A stretch of 64,000 bases of DNA from an uncultured Celeribacter sp. (GTDB lineage Bacteria > Pseudomonadota > Alphaproteobacteria > Rhodobacterales > Rhodobacteraceae), in NCBI RefSeq assembly GCF_963675965.1, contig NZ_OY780935.1, positions 2,530,501-2,594,500 on the forward strand, read 5' to 3'. A program made the translations under genes and the position numbers. This document shows positions 18,872-28,253 of the stretch, piece after piece. Positions within the stretch are counted from its first letter, which is position 1; the number at the start of each line of letters is the position of its first letter. Under the pieces are notes generated by a model, which worked only from the letters and a program-made list of their open reading frames with translations, made no database searches and was not told the origin of the DNA.

Positions 18872-20352
18872 CTCAGCGCTTCGGCCACATGTGGGGCCCG
18901 CACGTCGCGCTCTTCGGCGAGATCGGCAATCGTGCGGGCAACCCGCAAGACCCGGTGAAAGCCCCGCGCTGAAAGCCCCAGTTTTTCGGCGGCCTGAGAC
19001 AGCATGGCGCGGCCTTCCGCGTCCGGAGCAGCAACCTGATCCAACAGCTTGCCTTCGATATGCGCGTTGACGCGCAATGGGCTGTCCTTGAATCGCTCCG
19101 TCTGACGGGCGCGCGCCGCAGAGATGCGGGCGGCTACGGTGGCAGAGCTGTCGCCGCTGGCGGGCAGATCGAGATCCTGAAACTGCACTGGGGGGACCTC
19201 CAGTCGTAGGTCGAAACGGTCCATCAGCGGACCTGAAATGCGGCCAAGGTAATCTGTCCCACACAGCGGCACGCGGGCACAGGCGCGCGCGGGGTCAGGA
19301 AGATAGCCGCATTTGCAGGGGTTGGCTGCGGCGACCAGCATGAACTGGGCCGGGTAGCGCATATGGGCATTGGCGCGTGCCACCATCACCTGCCCGGTTT
19401 CGATCGGCTGACGCAGGGTTTCCAGGACGGTGCGCGGAAATTCGGGGATTTCATCGAGAAACAGTACGCCGTTATGGGCCAGAGAAATCTCGCCGGGTTG
19501 TGCACCACGCCCACCACCGACGATGGCCGCCATGGAGGCTGTGTGGTGAGGTTCACGAAAGGGTCGTTCGCGCGAAATGCCTCCGTCGTCGAGCAGCCCG
19601 GCGAGAGAATGGATGATCGAGGTTTCAAGCGCCTCCTGTGCGCTCAGCGGCGGCAGGATGGTGGGCAGGCGGGTGGCAAGCATGGATTTTCCGGAGCCCG
19701 GCGTGCCGATCATCAGAAAATGATGGGCTCCTGCCGCGGCGATCTCCAGCGCCCGTTTGGCTCTTTCTTGGCCTTTGACATCGCGCAGGTCGCGGTGATG
19801 CTCGGGTAGGTGGACTTCGCCGGGCGTGGCCTCGTGCAGGGGAGCGTCCCCAGTGAAATGCCGCAGGAGCTGTGCCAGAGTTCGCGCGGCATAGACGGGC
19901 GTGGCCCCGACCCATGCCGCCTCTGCCCCGCAGCCCTCTGGGCAGGCCAGCACGCAGTTCAGCTCTGCGGCTGTGAGGGCCGCGGGCAGGGCGCCATTCA
20001 CCGCCACCAACGATCCATCAAGCGCCAGTTCGCCCAACGACAGGGTTTCATTGGCCTTTTCCTCGGGGATCAGGCCGGTTGCGGCGAGAATGGCAATGGC
20101 GATGGGCAGGTCGAAATGCGACCCAACCTTGGGTAAGTCTGCGGGTGACAGGTTGATCACCAGCCGTTTGGAGGGCAGGGCGATCTGCATCGCGCTCAGG
20201 GCGGCGCGGACGCGTTCCTTGGCCTCAGAGACGGCTTTGTCGGGCAGGCCGACAATGGTGAAGCTCGGCAGACCGGGCGCGATGGCGCATTGCACCTCGA
20301 CGCGTTTGGCGTCCACGCCTTCGAAAGCGACGCTGAATGTGCGTGCGACCAT
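18841..20352 (-). CDS. YifB/ComM family Mg-chelatase-like AAA+ ATPase
   Basis: Protein of 503 residues: an N-terminal Lon-protease-like fold (about 1-170), an AAA+ domain with Walker A GTPGSGKS and Walker B GVLFLDEIPEF, four cysteines in the CKCGYLPDPARACARVPLC region, and a C-terminal helical domain. ComM in Vibrio is a helicase that promotes branch migration during natural transformation; the alphaproteobacterial copies are less studied. It is complete and of normal length. A 7-bp hairpin (20370-20390) lies just before the start. Its stop lies within the convergent esterase gene. Confidence 0.92.
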   Translation of the reverse strand: MVARTFSVAFEGVDAKRVEVQCAIAPGLPSFTIVGLPDKAVSEAKERVRAALSAMQIALPSKRLVINLSPADLPKVGSHFDLPIAIAILAATGLIPEEKANETLSLGELALDGSLVAVNGALPAALTAAELNCVLACPEGCGAEAAWVGATPVYAARTLAQLLRHFTGDAPLHEATPGEVHLPEHHRDLRDVKGQERAKRALEIAAAGAHHFLMIGTPGSGKSMLATRLPTILPPLSAQEALETSIIHSLAGLLDDGGISRERPFREPHHTASMAAIVGGGRGAQPGEISLAHNGVLFLDEIPEFPRTVLETLRQPIETGQVMVARANAHMRYPAQFMLVAAANPCKCGYLPDPARACARVPLCGTDYLGRISGPLMDRFDLRLEVPPVQFQDLDLPASGDSSATVAARISAARARQTERFKDSPLRVNAHIEGKLLDQVAAPDAEGRAMLSQAAEKLGLSARGFHRVLRVARTIADLAEERDVRAPHVAEALSYRITSAAVG

Positions 20353-20423
20353 GAAACCTTTCCCGCTGCGGCGACGCGTATGTCGTCGCCGTTCTGTCCT
20401 ACGGGGCGGGGGTTAGTTCTTGG

Positions 20424-21143
20424 TTAATCCTGTGCGGAAGGCGCGGGCCAATCGGCGGTTGGAAGATCCAGCGCATAGGGCATGGGGTCATAGTTTGCCC
20501 GTATGCCGTCAGTCCGCCAGGCCTGAAACGCGGGGTCGGCCAGATGCGCATAGACATAGCAACGCAGCCGTTCGGAAACCGGCAGACCATAGCCGATGAT
20601 GCGCGCGGCGACCGGTGCATAAAACGCATCTACAACGCTATAGGTGCCGAACAGCCAAGGGCCGTCCCCAGCGAAGTGATCGAAGGCATGTGTCAGTACG
20701 GTTTCAAGGCGCGCCAGATCGGCTTTGACCGCCTCCGAGACCGCAAACCCTTGATAGACGTGGAAAAGCTGCATTGGGCATGCGCCACGCAGAGCCGTGA
20801 ACCCCGCGTGCATTTCGGCGACCAGCCAGCGGGCATAGATGCGCGCTGCGGGATCGGCGGGCCAGAGCTGGCGATCGGGATGACGCTCTGCAAGAGTTTC
20901 GGCCAGGGCGATGCTTTCGCCGATGACCCAGCCTTCGGGAGTGCGTGCCGTGGGTACGAAACGGGCAGGGGCAAGCGGAGCCAGATCAGCGGCCAGAGAC
21001 CCGGTGTAGAGGCCCGTCATATGACAGGTGACAGGAATGTCGAATTTTTCGAACAGGAGCCATCCGCGCAGCGACCAGCTTGAAAAAGCTTTGTCGCCGA
21101 TGAACAGGTCGTAGTGCGGGCTGCTGGTGTCTTGCTGGGGCAT
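20424..21143 (-). CDS. Glutathione S-transferase family protein
   Basis: Protein of 239 residues. The N-terminal thioredoxin-fold half shows IGDKAFSSWSLRGWLLFEKF and later GESIALAETLAERHP, a GST glutathione-site pattern; the C-terminal half is helical. The ATG at 21143 fits the conserved part better than an earlier one at 21203. The reaction and substrate are not evident; many bacterial GSTs of this kind are uncharacterised. It sits alone between yifB and the cobC-like gene on the same strand. Confidence 0.8.
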   Translation of the reverse strand: MPQQDTSSPHYDLFIGDKAFSSWSLRGWLLFEKFDIPVTCHMTGLYTGSLAADLAPLAPARFVPTARTPEGWVIGESIALAETLAERHPDRQLWPADPAARIYARWLVAEMHAGFTALRGACPMQLFHVYQGFAVSEAVKADLARLETVLTHAFDHFAGDGPWLFGTYSVVDAFYAPVAARIIGYGLPVSERLRCYVYAHLADPAFQAWRTDGIRANYDPMPYALDLPTADWPAPSAQD

Positions 21144-21221
21144 CTGTGTCTCCGAAGCTGCGTTTGCCAAGCCTAGCCCGAATGGCTGCAGTGCAGAACA
21201 CAAGAATGCTGATCGATCGGA

Positions 21222-21791
21222 TCAGTAGAGGTGATTGATGCCTGCGGCGTGCCATGAGGCTGCGCCGTTGTCGGCGCGGTCGATGATCGTGCAGGACAGC
21301 GGCTCGAGGGTCTGAGCAAGTGCTCGTTGGGGTGCGCCCCCGAGCGCGTACTGCAACAAGGCCATGATCACGCCCATATGCGCGACGATGATCGTTTCGC
21401 CGGGCAGGTCGGCGGCGGCGGCTTGCACGCGGGCGGACAGCTGGTTCCAGCTTTCCCCGCCCGGCGGTCGGGTGTCGCCGGGTGTGTCGAAAACGGCGCG
21501 CGCGTCTTCTTGTTCGATTGTGGAGAGATCCGACCACTTGCGGTTTTCCCAGCTTCCAAAGTGGGTTTCCCGCAGGCGGGGGTCATGGGAAAGGCGCGGG
21601 CGCGTGCCCATGATCGCGTCGGCTGTCTTGACGGCGCGGTCGAGGTCCGAAGAGATCACGGGCACCTGCGGCAGGGCGGCAGACAGGCGGGATAGGCCAT
21701 TGCGATCGGACAGATCGGCTGGCAGATCGGTCCAACCGACGAAGGCTTTTGCATGGGTTGGCCCATGACGGATGAGCCACAGTCGGCTCAT
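21222..21791 (-). CDS. Histidine phosphatase family protein, likely alpha-ribazole phosphatase (CobC-like)
   Basis: Phosphatase of 189 residues with the RHG catalytic motif at residues 8-10 (LIRHGPTHAKAF), the second-half ETHFGSWENRKW and a later VAHMGVI for the second His. It follows cobU with a 4-nt overlap, so it most likely removes the phosphate of alpha-ribazole phosphate in lower-ligand assembly of cobalamin. That role is inferred from context; the fold alone would also fit other phosphatases. Confidence 0.8.
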   Translation of the reverse strand: MSRLWLIRHGPTHAKAFVGWTDLPADLSDRNGLSRLSAALPQVPVISSDLDRAVKTADAIMGTRPRLSHDPRLRETHFGSWENRKWSDLSTIEQEDARAVFDTPGDTRPPGGESWNQLSARVQAAAADLPGETIIVAHMGVIMALLQYALGGAPQRALAQTLEPLSCTIIDRADNGAASWHAAGINHLY

Positions 21792-22342
21792 CTCAGAGCC
21801 TCGGGTAATGGGCCCTTGAGGGCAAAGGGTAGGCCCGCCATGACGCCGACGACCGTTTTCGCCTGCGCCGCCAGGTTGCGGTTGAGGCGCCCCTGGGCGT
21901 TTCGAAATCGCCGCGCCAGCGCATTTTCGGGCACGATCCCCTGACCGACTTCATTGGTCACAATCACGATCTGAGCGGGTGTCGCGGCGATGGCTGAGAG
22001 CAGATCGCGGGTCTGTGCGGCGATGTCATGTTCGGCCAGCAGATGGTTCGTGAGCCAGAGCGTGGCGCAGTCCATCAGTAGGATTTCCCCGGTGCGGCGC
22101 TCGGAAATGATGCGGGCGGCGGCGAAGGGTTCCTCGATTGTGCACCAACTTTCGCCTCTGGCTGTGCGATGGTGCGCAATCTTTGTGCGCATTTCGTTAT
22201 CAAACACCCGAGCCGTGGCCAAGTAGAACTTATCCAACCCACTGTCACAGCATATTTTTTCCGCGATATCGGATTTTCCGGACGCGGCGCCTCCGACCAG
22301 GAGTGTGAAAGAATTGCACATGTTCGTGAAACTAAAAGTCAT
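21788..22342 (-). CDS. cobU: Adenosylcobinamide kinase / adenosylcobinamide-phosphate guanylyltransferase
   Basis: Bifunctional enzyme of 184 residues in cobalamin nucleotide-loop assembly. Visible: P-loop GGAASGKS near residues 17-24, ATARVFDNEM, the HH of KIAHHRTARGESW (one is the guanylylated His), and VTNEVGQGIVPE. The start at 22342 has GGAGG upstream, though 13 nt away; an in-frame ATG at 22321 is an alternative. Its stop overlaps the cobC-like gene. It suggests that the cell makes or salvages cobalamin, which its NrdJ ribonucleotide reductase needs. Confidence 0.93.
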   Translation of the reverse strand: MTFSFTNMCNSFTLLVGGAASGKSDIAEKICCDSGLDKFYLATARVFDNEMRTKIAHHRTARGESWCTIEEPFAAARIISERRTGEILLMDCATLWLTNHLLAEHDIAAQTRDLLSAIAATPAQIVIVTNEVGQGIVPENALARRFRNAQGRLNRNLAAQAKTVVGVMAGLPFALKGPLPEALR

Positions 22343-22434
22343 CCAGATGCGTTACCCTCCACGTAACAGGAGTAGCAACCGCTCGCAAACGGCTTATGCA
22401 CAGGTACGGGGCGGACAACTCGCAGGAGGTCCAT

Positions 22435-23316
22435 ATGGCACTCGATATGACTGTATACCCAGACAGTTTGCCGCGCCGGGCAATGAAGGCAGAAATGCTG
22501 GATGCGGAGACGGAAATAGAACTGGCACGCGCCTGGCGAGATCATCGCGATGAGGCTGCGCTGCACCGTCTTGTGACGGCCTATATGCGGCTGGCGATTT
22601 CCATGGCGGCAAAGTTCAAACGCTACGGCGCGCCAATGAACGATCTGATTCAGGAAGCGGGCCTTGGGCTGATGAAAGCGGCTGACAGGTTCGATCCGGA
22701 TCGCGGTGTGCGGTTCTCGACCTATGCCGTCTGGTGGATCAAGGCGTCGGTGCAGGACTACGTGATGCGCAACTGGTCGCTGGTGCGCACCGGCTCGACC
22801 TCTTCGCAGAAATCGCTGTTCTTCAACATGCGCCGGGTGCAGGCGCGCCTTGAACGTGAGGCGGCAGGCCGCGGGGAACAGCTCGACCATGACCAATTGC
22901 TGCAGATGATTGCCATGGATCTTGGCGTGCCGCTGCGCGATGTGGAGATGATGGACGGGCGTCTCTCCGGCTCGGATTTCTCACTGAATGCCCAGCAATC
23001 CGGTGACGAAGATGGCCGGGAATGGATCGAAACACTGGCTGATGACGGCGAAAACACTGCTGAGCTGGTGGGCGAAGCGCATGACCAGAAACAGATGAAC
23101 CTCTGGCTGACGGATGCGATGGATGTGCTCAATGCGCGTGAGCGATTCATTCTGCGCGAACGCAAGTTGTCAGAGGAGCCGCGCACGCTGGAAAGCCTTG
23201 GCGAAGAATTGTCCCTGTCGAAAGAGCGGGTGCGCCAGCTTGAGGCCGGGGCGCTTGTCAAAATGCGCAAGACGCTGGAACGCCATGGTGAGGCGCTGAC
23301 GCTTCTGCTCAACTGA
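22435..23316 (+). CDS. rpoH2: RNA polymerase sigma-32 family factor, RpoHII type
   Basis: Alternative sigma factor of 293 residues. Region 2 is clear (DLIQEAGLGLMKAADRF, STYAVWWIKASVQDY), the RpoH-box-like QKSLFFNMRR is present, and region 4 has the helix-turn-helix (LGEELSLSKERVRQLE). The N-terminus MALDMTVYPDS is like Rhodobacter RpoHII, which works in singlet-oxygen and general stress responses; the assignment rests on remembered similarity. A perfect AGGAGGT lies 4 nt before the ATG at 22435. Divergent from cobU and followed by coaBC. Confidence 0.9.
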   Translation: MALDMTVYPDSLPRRAMKAEMLDAETEIELARAWRDHRDEAALHRLVTAYMRLAISMAAKFKRYGAPMNDLIQEAGLGLMKAADRFDPDRGVRFSTYAVWWIKASVQDYVMRNWSLVRTGSTSSQKSLFFNMRRVQARLEREAAGRGEQLDHDQLLQMIAMDLGVPLRDVEMMDGRLSGSDFSLNAQQSGDEDGREWIETLADDGENTAELVGEAHDQKQMNLWLTDAMDVLNARERFILRERKLSEEPRTLESLGEELSLSKERVRQLEAGALVKMRKTLERHGEALTLLLN

Positions 23317-23392
23317 ACGCATCTGAGCGCGAGTGCTTGAGTTTGCGCGGGGCGCGTCCTACACCTTTGTCCAGCGGATAAAGGGACGGCAG

Positions 23393-24592
23393 ATGCTGAA
23401 CGACAAGGTAATTCTATTGATCATCGGTGGCGGTATTGCCGCCTTCAAGTCTCTTGATCTGATCCGGCGGCTTCGCGATGAGGGCGCACGTGTTGTGCCG
23501 GTGCTCACCAAAGCCGCAGAGGAATTCGTGACCCCTCTGTCGGTGTCCGCGCTGTCTGCCGAAAAAGTCTACCGCGAATTGTTCGATCTGACCGATGAAG
23601 CCGAAATGGGGCACATCGAATTGAGCCGCGCGGCGGATCTGGTCGTGGTGTCACCTGCGACAGCGGACCTGTTGGGCAAGATGGCCAATGGGTTGGCCAA
23701 TGATCTTGCATCCACCCTGCTGATGGCAACCGATACGCAGGTGCTGGTGGCCCCGGCGATGAATGTGCGCATGTGGGAACATCCAGCGACGCAACGCAAC
23801 GTGGCGACACTGAAAGCCGACGGCGTTCTGTTCGTGGGGCCTGAAGAAGGCACCATGGCCTGTGGTGAATTCGGGCCGGGACGTTTGTCGGAAACCCCGG
23901 ATATCATCGGGGCGATCCGCGCGGCGCTGACAGATGGACCGTTGCGCGGCAAACATGTTCTTGTCACGTCCGGGCCGACCCATGAGCCGATTGATCCGGT
24001 GCGCTACATCGCCAACCGCTCCTCTGGGGCGCAGGGCGCGGCGATTGCGGCTGCGCTGAGGGACATGGGCGCCGCGGTGAGCTTTGTGACCGGTCCGGCC
24101 GATGTGCCGCCGCCTTCGGGGGTCAATGTGATCCGGGTCGAAACCGCGCGAGAGATGCTGGATGCGGTGACGCAAGCGCTGCCTGCGGATGTCGCAGTCT
24201 TTGCCGCCGCCGTCGCAGATTGGCGCGTCAGCAGCGCCAGTGCATCGAAAATCAAAAAGAAAAAGGGCAAGCTGCCCGTTCTGGAATTTTCCGAAAATCC
24301 CGACATTTTGGCCACGGTGAGCCAGATGACCGAAGGCCGGCCCCGGCTGGTGGTCGGCTTCGCCGCTGAAACCGATGACGTAGTCGCTCATGCCACGGCA
24401 AAACGGTTACGCAAGGGATGCGACTGGATTGTCGCCAATGATGTCACGCCTTCTACGGGAATCATGGGCGGGGCGGAAAATACTGTCACGCTGATCAACG
24501 ACCGGGGCGTTGAAGACTGGCCGCGCATGGGCAAGGATGACGTCGCCCGGCAACTGGCGCATCGCATTGCCGACGCGCTGAGCACGCACTGA
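23393..24592 (+). CDS. coaBC: Bifunctional phosphopantothenoylcysteine decarboxylase / phosphopantothenate--cysteine ligase
   Basis: Coenzyme A biosynthesis enzyme of 399 residues. The N-terminal CoaC flavoprotein domain has GGGIAAFKSLDLIRRL, PAMNVRMWEHPATQRN and the lid ACGEFGPGRLSE; the C-terminal CoaB half has TSGPTHEPIDPVRYIANRSSG. It converts phosphopantothenate through its cysteine adduct to phosphopantetheine. The ATG at 23393 gives the conserved start; an open extension to 23333 lacks a good site. The panC and panB genes of the same pathway lie about 10 kb away. Confidence 0.95.
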   Translation: MLNDKVILLIIGGGIAAFKSLDLIRRLRDEGARVVPVLTKAAEEFVTPLSVSALSAEKVYRELFDLTDEAEMGHIELSRAADLVVVSPATADLLGKMANGLANDLASTLLMATDTQVLVAPAMNVRMWEHPATQRNVATLKADGVLFVGPEEGTMACGEFGPGRLSETPDIIGAIRAALTDGPLRGKHVLVTSGPTHEPIDPVRYIANRSSGAQGAAIAAALRDMGAAVSFVTGPADVPPPSGVNVIRVETAREMLDAVTQALPADVAVFAAAVADWRVSSASASKIKKKKGKLPVLEFSENPDILATVSQMTEGRPRLVVGFAAETDDVVAHATAKRLRKGCDWIVANDVTPSTGIMGGAENTVTLINDRGVEDWPRMGKDDVARQLAHRIADALSTH

Positions 24593-24631
24593 GCTTTGAG
24601 CTTGGTGCCTCACAACAAAGACATGAGAGAA

Positions 24632-25099
24632 ATGACCGTTTCCATTCAAATCCAATGGCTCGATGGAGCTGACCCGTCGATCAAACTGCCGTCCTATGAA
24701 ACCGAACATGCGGCAGGCGCCGATGTGCGGGCCAATTTTCCGCCAGAGCTGCGCGACGCGGGCGTCGCGCTTGACCCCGGCGTGCGAGCATTGATCCCCA
24801 CGGGTTTTGCCATGGAGATCCCACCCGGCTATGAGGTGCAGGTGCGCCCGCGCTCTGGTCTGGCACTCAAGCACGGGATCTCTATGGTCAACACACCCGG
24901 CACGATTGATGCCGACTACCGTGGGCCGATTGGGATCTTGTTGATCAATCACGGTGAAGAAACGTTCCATGTCACCCATGGCGAACGCATTGGGCAGATG
25001 GTTGTTGCGCCTGTGGTGCAAGGGCGCTTTGCTACGACCGACAGCCTGAGCGAAACCCGGCGCGGCACAGGCGGTTTTGGGTCGACTGGTCGCACATGA
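24632..25099 (+). CDS. dut: Deoxyuridine 5'-triphosphate nucleotidohydrolase
   Basis: Trimeric dUTPase of 155 residues, which keeps uracil out of DNA and supplies dUMP. All five motifs can be seen: AGADVRAN, then PRSGLALKHG, the catalytic Asp in NTPGTIDADYRGPIG, ERIGQMV and the C-terminal RGTGGFGSTG. The start at 24632 is chosen by the conserved VSIQIQWLDG; an ATG at 24623 is possible. It follows coaBC by about 40 nt (a common pairing) and overlaps the next gene by 4 nt. Confidence 0.94.
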   Translation: MTVSIQIQWLDGADPSIKLPSYETEHAAGADVRANFPPELRDAGVALDPGVRALIPTGFAMEIPPGYEVQVRPRSGLALKHGISMVNTPGTIDADYRGPIGILLINHGEETFHVTHGERIGQMVVAPVVQGRFATTDSLSETRRGTGGFGSTGRT

Positions 25100-26160
25100 T
25101 CGCGGTTCTGGTCATCGCCGCCGTGCTCTGGGGCATTGCTGCGTGGGTGGGGGCTCCGCGATGGACGCGCTGGGCGATGATTGGAGCTCTTTATTTGGCG
25201 GTGTTGTGTGCGCTTGTCGTACTGCCGCCAGCTCATCCCTTGCGCGCCTCTATGGATGGAAGTGCTGGCGAATGGCTGATTTTGGGCTGCCTTGCGTTGT
25301 TCGGGGTGGCTTATCGATTCGGCCTGCGGGCGCTGCGCAAACGTGCGAGCAGACAGGTCCTGTCCGACCAGCTCCCCGTTCCACATGCGTCGGTTGACAG
25401 CCCCTTTGGTCCGGCTGAACTGGATCGCTACATGCGCCACATTTTGCTGCGCGAAATCGGCGGGCCGGGGCAGCGCAAGCTGAAAGAGGCAAAGGTGCTG
25501 GTGATCGGGGCCGGTGGTCTGGGCGCGCCGGTGCTGCAATATTTAGCGGCCTCCGGCGTGGGAACGATCGGGGTAATCGACGACGATGTGGTCGAGGCCT
25601 CAAATCTGCAGCGGCAGGTGATTCATGACGATGAGGCTTTGGGCCAGCCCAAGGTATTTTCGGCGGCTGCCGCCATGCGCGCGCAGAATCCCTTTATCAC
25701 CGTTAAGCCTTATCACCGGCGATTTGACGACAGTTCTGCAGATCTGGTGGCCGAATATGACCTGGTGATAGACGGCTCGGACAATTTAGACACGCGCTAT
25801 CTGGTGAATGCTGTTTGTGTGGCCCAGCACAAGACCTTGATTGCGGCCGCGATCACCCAATGGGAGGGTCAAATTAGCACATATAAACCGCATGAGCGCG
25901 GGCCTTGTTATCAATGTGTGTTCCCCGAACGTCCTGCCGAGGGCATGGTGCCGAGCTGTGCAGAAGCGGGGGTTGTGGCCCCTTTGCCCGGCATTCTGGG
26001 CACCATGCTTGCCATGGAAGCGCTTAAGGAGATCACCGGGGCGGGCGAAGGGCTGAGCGGGCGATTGATGCTCTATGACGGGCTTTATGCCGACAGCCGC
26101 ACGATCCGGGTGCAAAGGCGGGCTTCCTGCTCGGTCTGCGGCACACAAAACACCGCCTAG
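25096..26160 (+). CDS. ThiF/MoeB/HesA-family adenylyltransferase with an N-terminal membrane anchor
   Basis: Protein of 354 residues. The first 90 residues hold three hydrophobic segments (near 1-20, 27-45 and 60-75). Then comes a complete E1-like domain: RYMRHILLREIGG, the nucleotide loop GAGGLGAPVLQYLA, IDDDVVEASNLQRQV, CYQCVFP and CSVCG as zinc ligands, and CAEAGVVAPLPG with the probable active Cys. Such enzymes adenylate the C-terminal GG of MoaD or ThiS and so activate sulfur transfer for molybdopterin or thiamine. The window also encodes a molybdopterin enzyme (XdhB). The start overlaps the dut stop (ATGA). Confidence 0.85.
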   Translation: MIAVLVIAAVLWGIAAWVGAPRWTRWAMIGALYLAVLCALVVLPPAHPLRASMDGSAGEWLILGCLALFGVAYRFGLRALRKRASRQVLSDQLPVPHASVDSPFGPAELDRYMRHILLREIGGPGQRKLKEAKVLVIGAGGLGAPVLQYLAASGVGTIGVIDDDVVEASNLQRQVIHDDEALGQPKVFSAAAAMRAQNPFITVKPYHRRFDDSSADLVAEYDLVIDGSDNLDTRYLVNAVCVAQHKTLIAAAITQWEGQISTYKPHERGPCYQCVFPERPAEGMVPSCAEAGVVAPLPGILGTMLAMEALKEITGAGEGLSGRLMLYDGLYADSRTIRVQRRASCSVCGTQNTA

Positions 26161-26222
26161 GCCCTGTGCGGGTCTTTTCCTTCTGCGGTCGGAGGCTTAG
26201 CTTCTGTGCAAAGGAGATCTCA

Positions 26223-28244
26223 ATGAACAACCCGTATCTGTCTGAGTGGACCACTGCGTTTCAACTGCCACCCTTTTCTGAGCTGAAAGACGAAGACGTC
26301 ATGCCTGCCGTCGATGCCGCGCTGACAGAGGCGCGCCGGGCGATACAGGCGATTGCGGACACTCCCGAGGCCCCGAGTTTCACCAATACCATTGAGGCGC
26401 TGGAACGCGCGGATGCCACCCTGTCCAAGGTGCTGGGGGCTTTTTACGGTATGGCTGGGGCGGATACGAATGAGGTACGCGACGCCTTGATGCGGGACCT
26501 GTCGCCGGTTCTGTCGGCCTATTCGTCAGAGGTGACGTCGAATGCGGCCCTGTTTGACCGGATCGAGGCGCTGTGGACCAAGCGTGACAGCCTGGAGCTG
26601 ACCGACGAACAGGCCCGCGTGCTGATGTTGACGCGTCGGTCGTTTGTGCGCTCCGGGGCCAAGCTGGAAGGCATCGACAAGACACGTATGGCCGAAATCA
26701 AGTCGCGGCTCGCGACTTTGGGCACCCAGTTCACCCAAAATCTTCTGGCCGATGAACGGTCATGGTTCATGGAGCTGTCCGAAGACGATCTGCAAGGCCT
26801 GCCGCAGTTTGTTGTGGATGCGGCACGCGCCGCCGGAGAGGAAAAAGGCGCCAGGGGTCCGGCGGTGACGCTGTCGCGTTCTCTGATCGTGCCTTTCCTG
26901 CAGTTTTCTCCCCGCCGCGACCTGCGCGAGCAGGCCTTCAAGGCCTGGGCAGCACGCGGGGCCAATGGCGGTGAAACCGACAACCGGGAAATCGCCGCCG
27001 AGATCTTGAAGCTGCGCGAGGAACGGGCCAAGTTGCTGGGCTATGACAGCTTTGCCGCCTACAAGCTGGAAACGGAAATGGCCAAGACGCCCGAGGCCGT
27101 GCGCGATCTGTTGATGCAGGTTTGGGCCCCGGCCAAATCCGCTGCCGAACGCGACGCCGAAATTCTGGCGGCGATGATGGCCGAAGACGGGGTGAACGCC
27201 GATCTGGAACCTTGGGACTGGCGTTATTATTCCGAAAAACGTCACAAGGCGGAACATGATCTCGATGAGGCGGAGCTGAAGCCCTATCTGCAACTCGAGC
27301 GCATGATTGAGGCGGCCTTTACCTGTGCCAACCGTCTGTTCGGGCTGGAGTTTGAGCCGCTCGACATGTCGACGTACCACCCGGATGCGCGGGCCTGGAA
27401 TGTGACGCGCGATGGCAAACATATTGCCGTGTTCATCGGCGATTATTTCGCCCGTGGGTCCAAACGGTCCGGGGCGTGGTGCACGGCTATGCGCAGCCAG
27501 CAAAAGCTGCTGGGCGACATCCGTCCGATCGTGCTCAATGTCTGCAACTTTGCCAAACCGTCAAAAGGGGAGCCAGCGTTGCTGTCGTATGACGACGCGC
27601 GCACTCTGTTCCACGAATTCGGCCATGCATTGCATCAGATGCTGTCGGATGTGACCTATGAATCCATTTCCGGCACCTCTGTGGCGCGTGATTTTGTCGA
27701 ATTGCCGTCTCAGCTTTATGAACACTGGCTGGAAGTACCTGAAGTGCTGGAAGAATTCGCCACCCATTGCGACACCGGTGCCCCGATGCCACGCAACATG
27801 CTGGACCGTCTGCTGGCGGCGCAAACCTATGATCAGGGCTTTGCGACGGTGGAATACATTGCCTCCGCGCTGGTCGATCTGGACTTCCACGATGGGGCGG
27901 CGCCTGCAGATCCGATGGCGGCACAGGCCGAGACGCTGACGCGCATCGGGCTGCCGCATGCCATCACCATGCGCCACGCCACACCGCAGTTCGCGCATGT
28001 GTTCTCTGGCGACGGCTACAGCTCCGGCTATTACAGCTACATGTGGTCCGAGGTTATGGATGCGGATGCGTTTGAGGCCTTTGAAGAACATGGGGCCTTC
28101 GACCCCGCCACAGCGCGGTTGTTGGAGGAAAACATCTTGTCTAAGGGCGGTTCCGAGGATGCGGAAACTCTCTATACCGCCTTCCGTGGACGGATGCCCG
28201 GGGTCGAGGCCCTGCTCAAGGGGCGTGGTTTGCTGGCGGAGTGA
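26223..28244 (+). CDS. M3 family metallopeptidase (peptidyl-dipeptidase Dcp / oligopeptidase A type)
   Basis: Zinc peptidase of 673 residues. The HExxH-type motif is in TLFHEFGHALHQML (about 465) followed by the helix with the third ligand Glu (DFVELPSQLYEHW). It starts MNNPYLSEW with AAGGAGAT upstream, which sets the ATG at 26223. Dcp removes C-terminal dipeptides; OpdA degrades oligopeptides; which of the two it resembles most cannot be decided here. No signal peptide is seen, so it acts in the cytoplasm. Its end is 9 nt from the convergent transporter gene. Confidence 0.92.
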   Translation: MNNPYLSEWTTAFQLPPFSELKDEDVMPAVDAALTEARRAIQAIADTPEAPSFTNTIEALERADATLSKVLGAFYGMAGADTNEVRDALMRDLSPVLSAYSSEVTSNAALFDRIEALWTKRDSLELTDEQARVLMLTRRSFVRSGAKLEGIDKTRMAEIKSRLATLGTQFTQNLLADERSWFMELSEDDLQGLPQFVVDAARAAGEEKGARGPAVTLSRSLIVPFLQFSPRRDLREQAFKAWAARGANGGETDNREIAAEILKLREERAKLLGYDSFAAYKLETEMAKTPEAVRDLLMQVWAPAKSAAERDAEILAAMMAEDGVNADLEPWDWRYYSEKRHKAEHDLDEAELKPYLQLERMIEAAFTCANRLFGLEFEPLDMSTYHPDARAWNVTRDGKHIAVFIGDYFARGSKRSGAWCTAMRSQQKLLGDIRPIVLNVCNFAKPSKGEPALLSYDDARTLFHEFGHALHQMLSDVTYESISGTSVARDFVELPSQLYEHWLEVPEVLEEFATHCDTGAPMPRNMLDRLLAAQTYDQGFATVEYIASALVDLDFHDGAAPADPMAAQAETLTRIGLPHAITMRHATPQFAHVFSGDGYSSGYYSYMWSEVMDADAFEAFEEHGAFDPATARLLEENILSKGGSEDAETLYTAFRGRMPGVEALLKGRGLLAE

Positions 28245-28253
28245 GCTGTCGGC

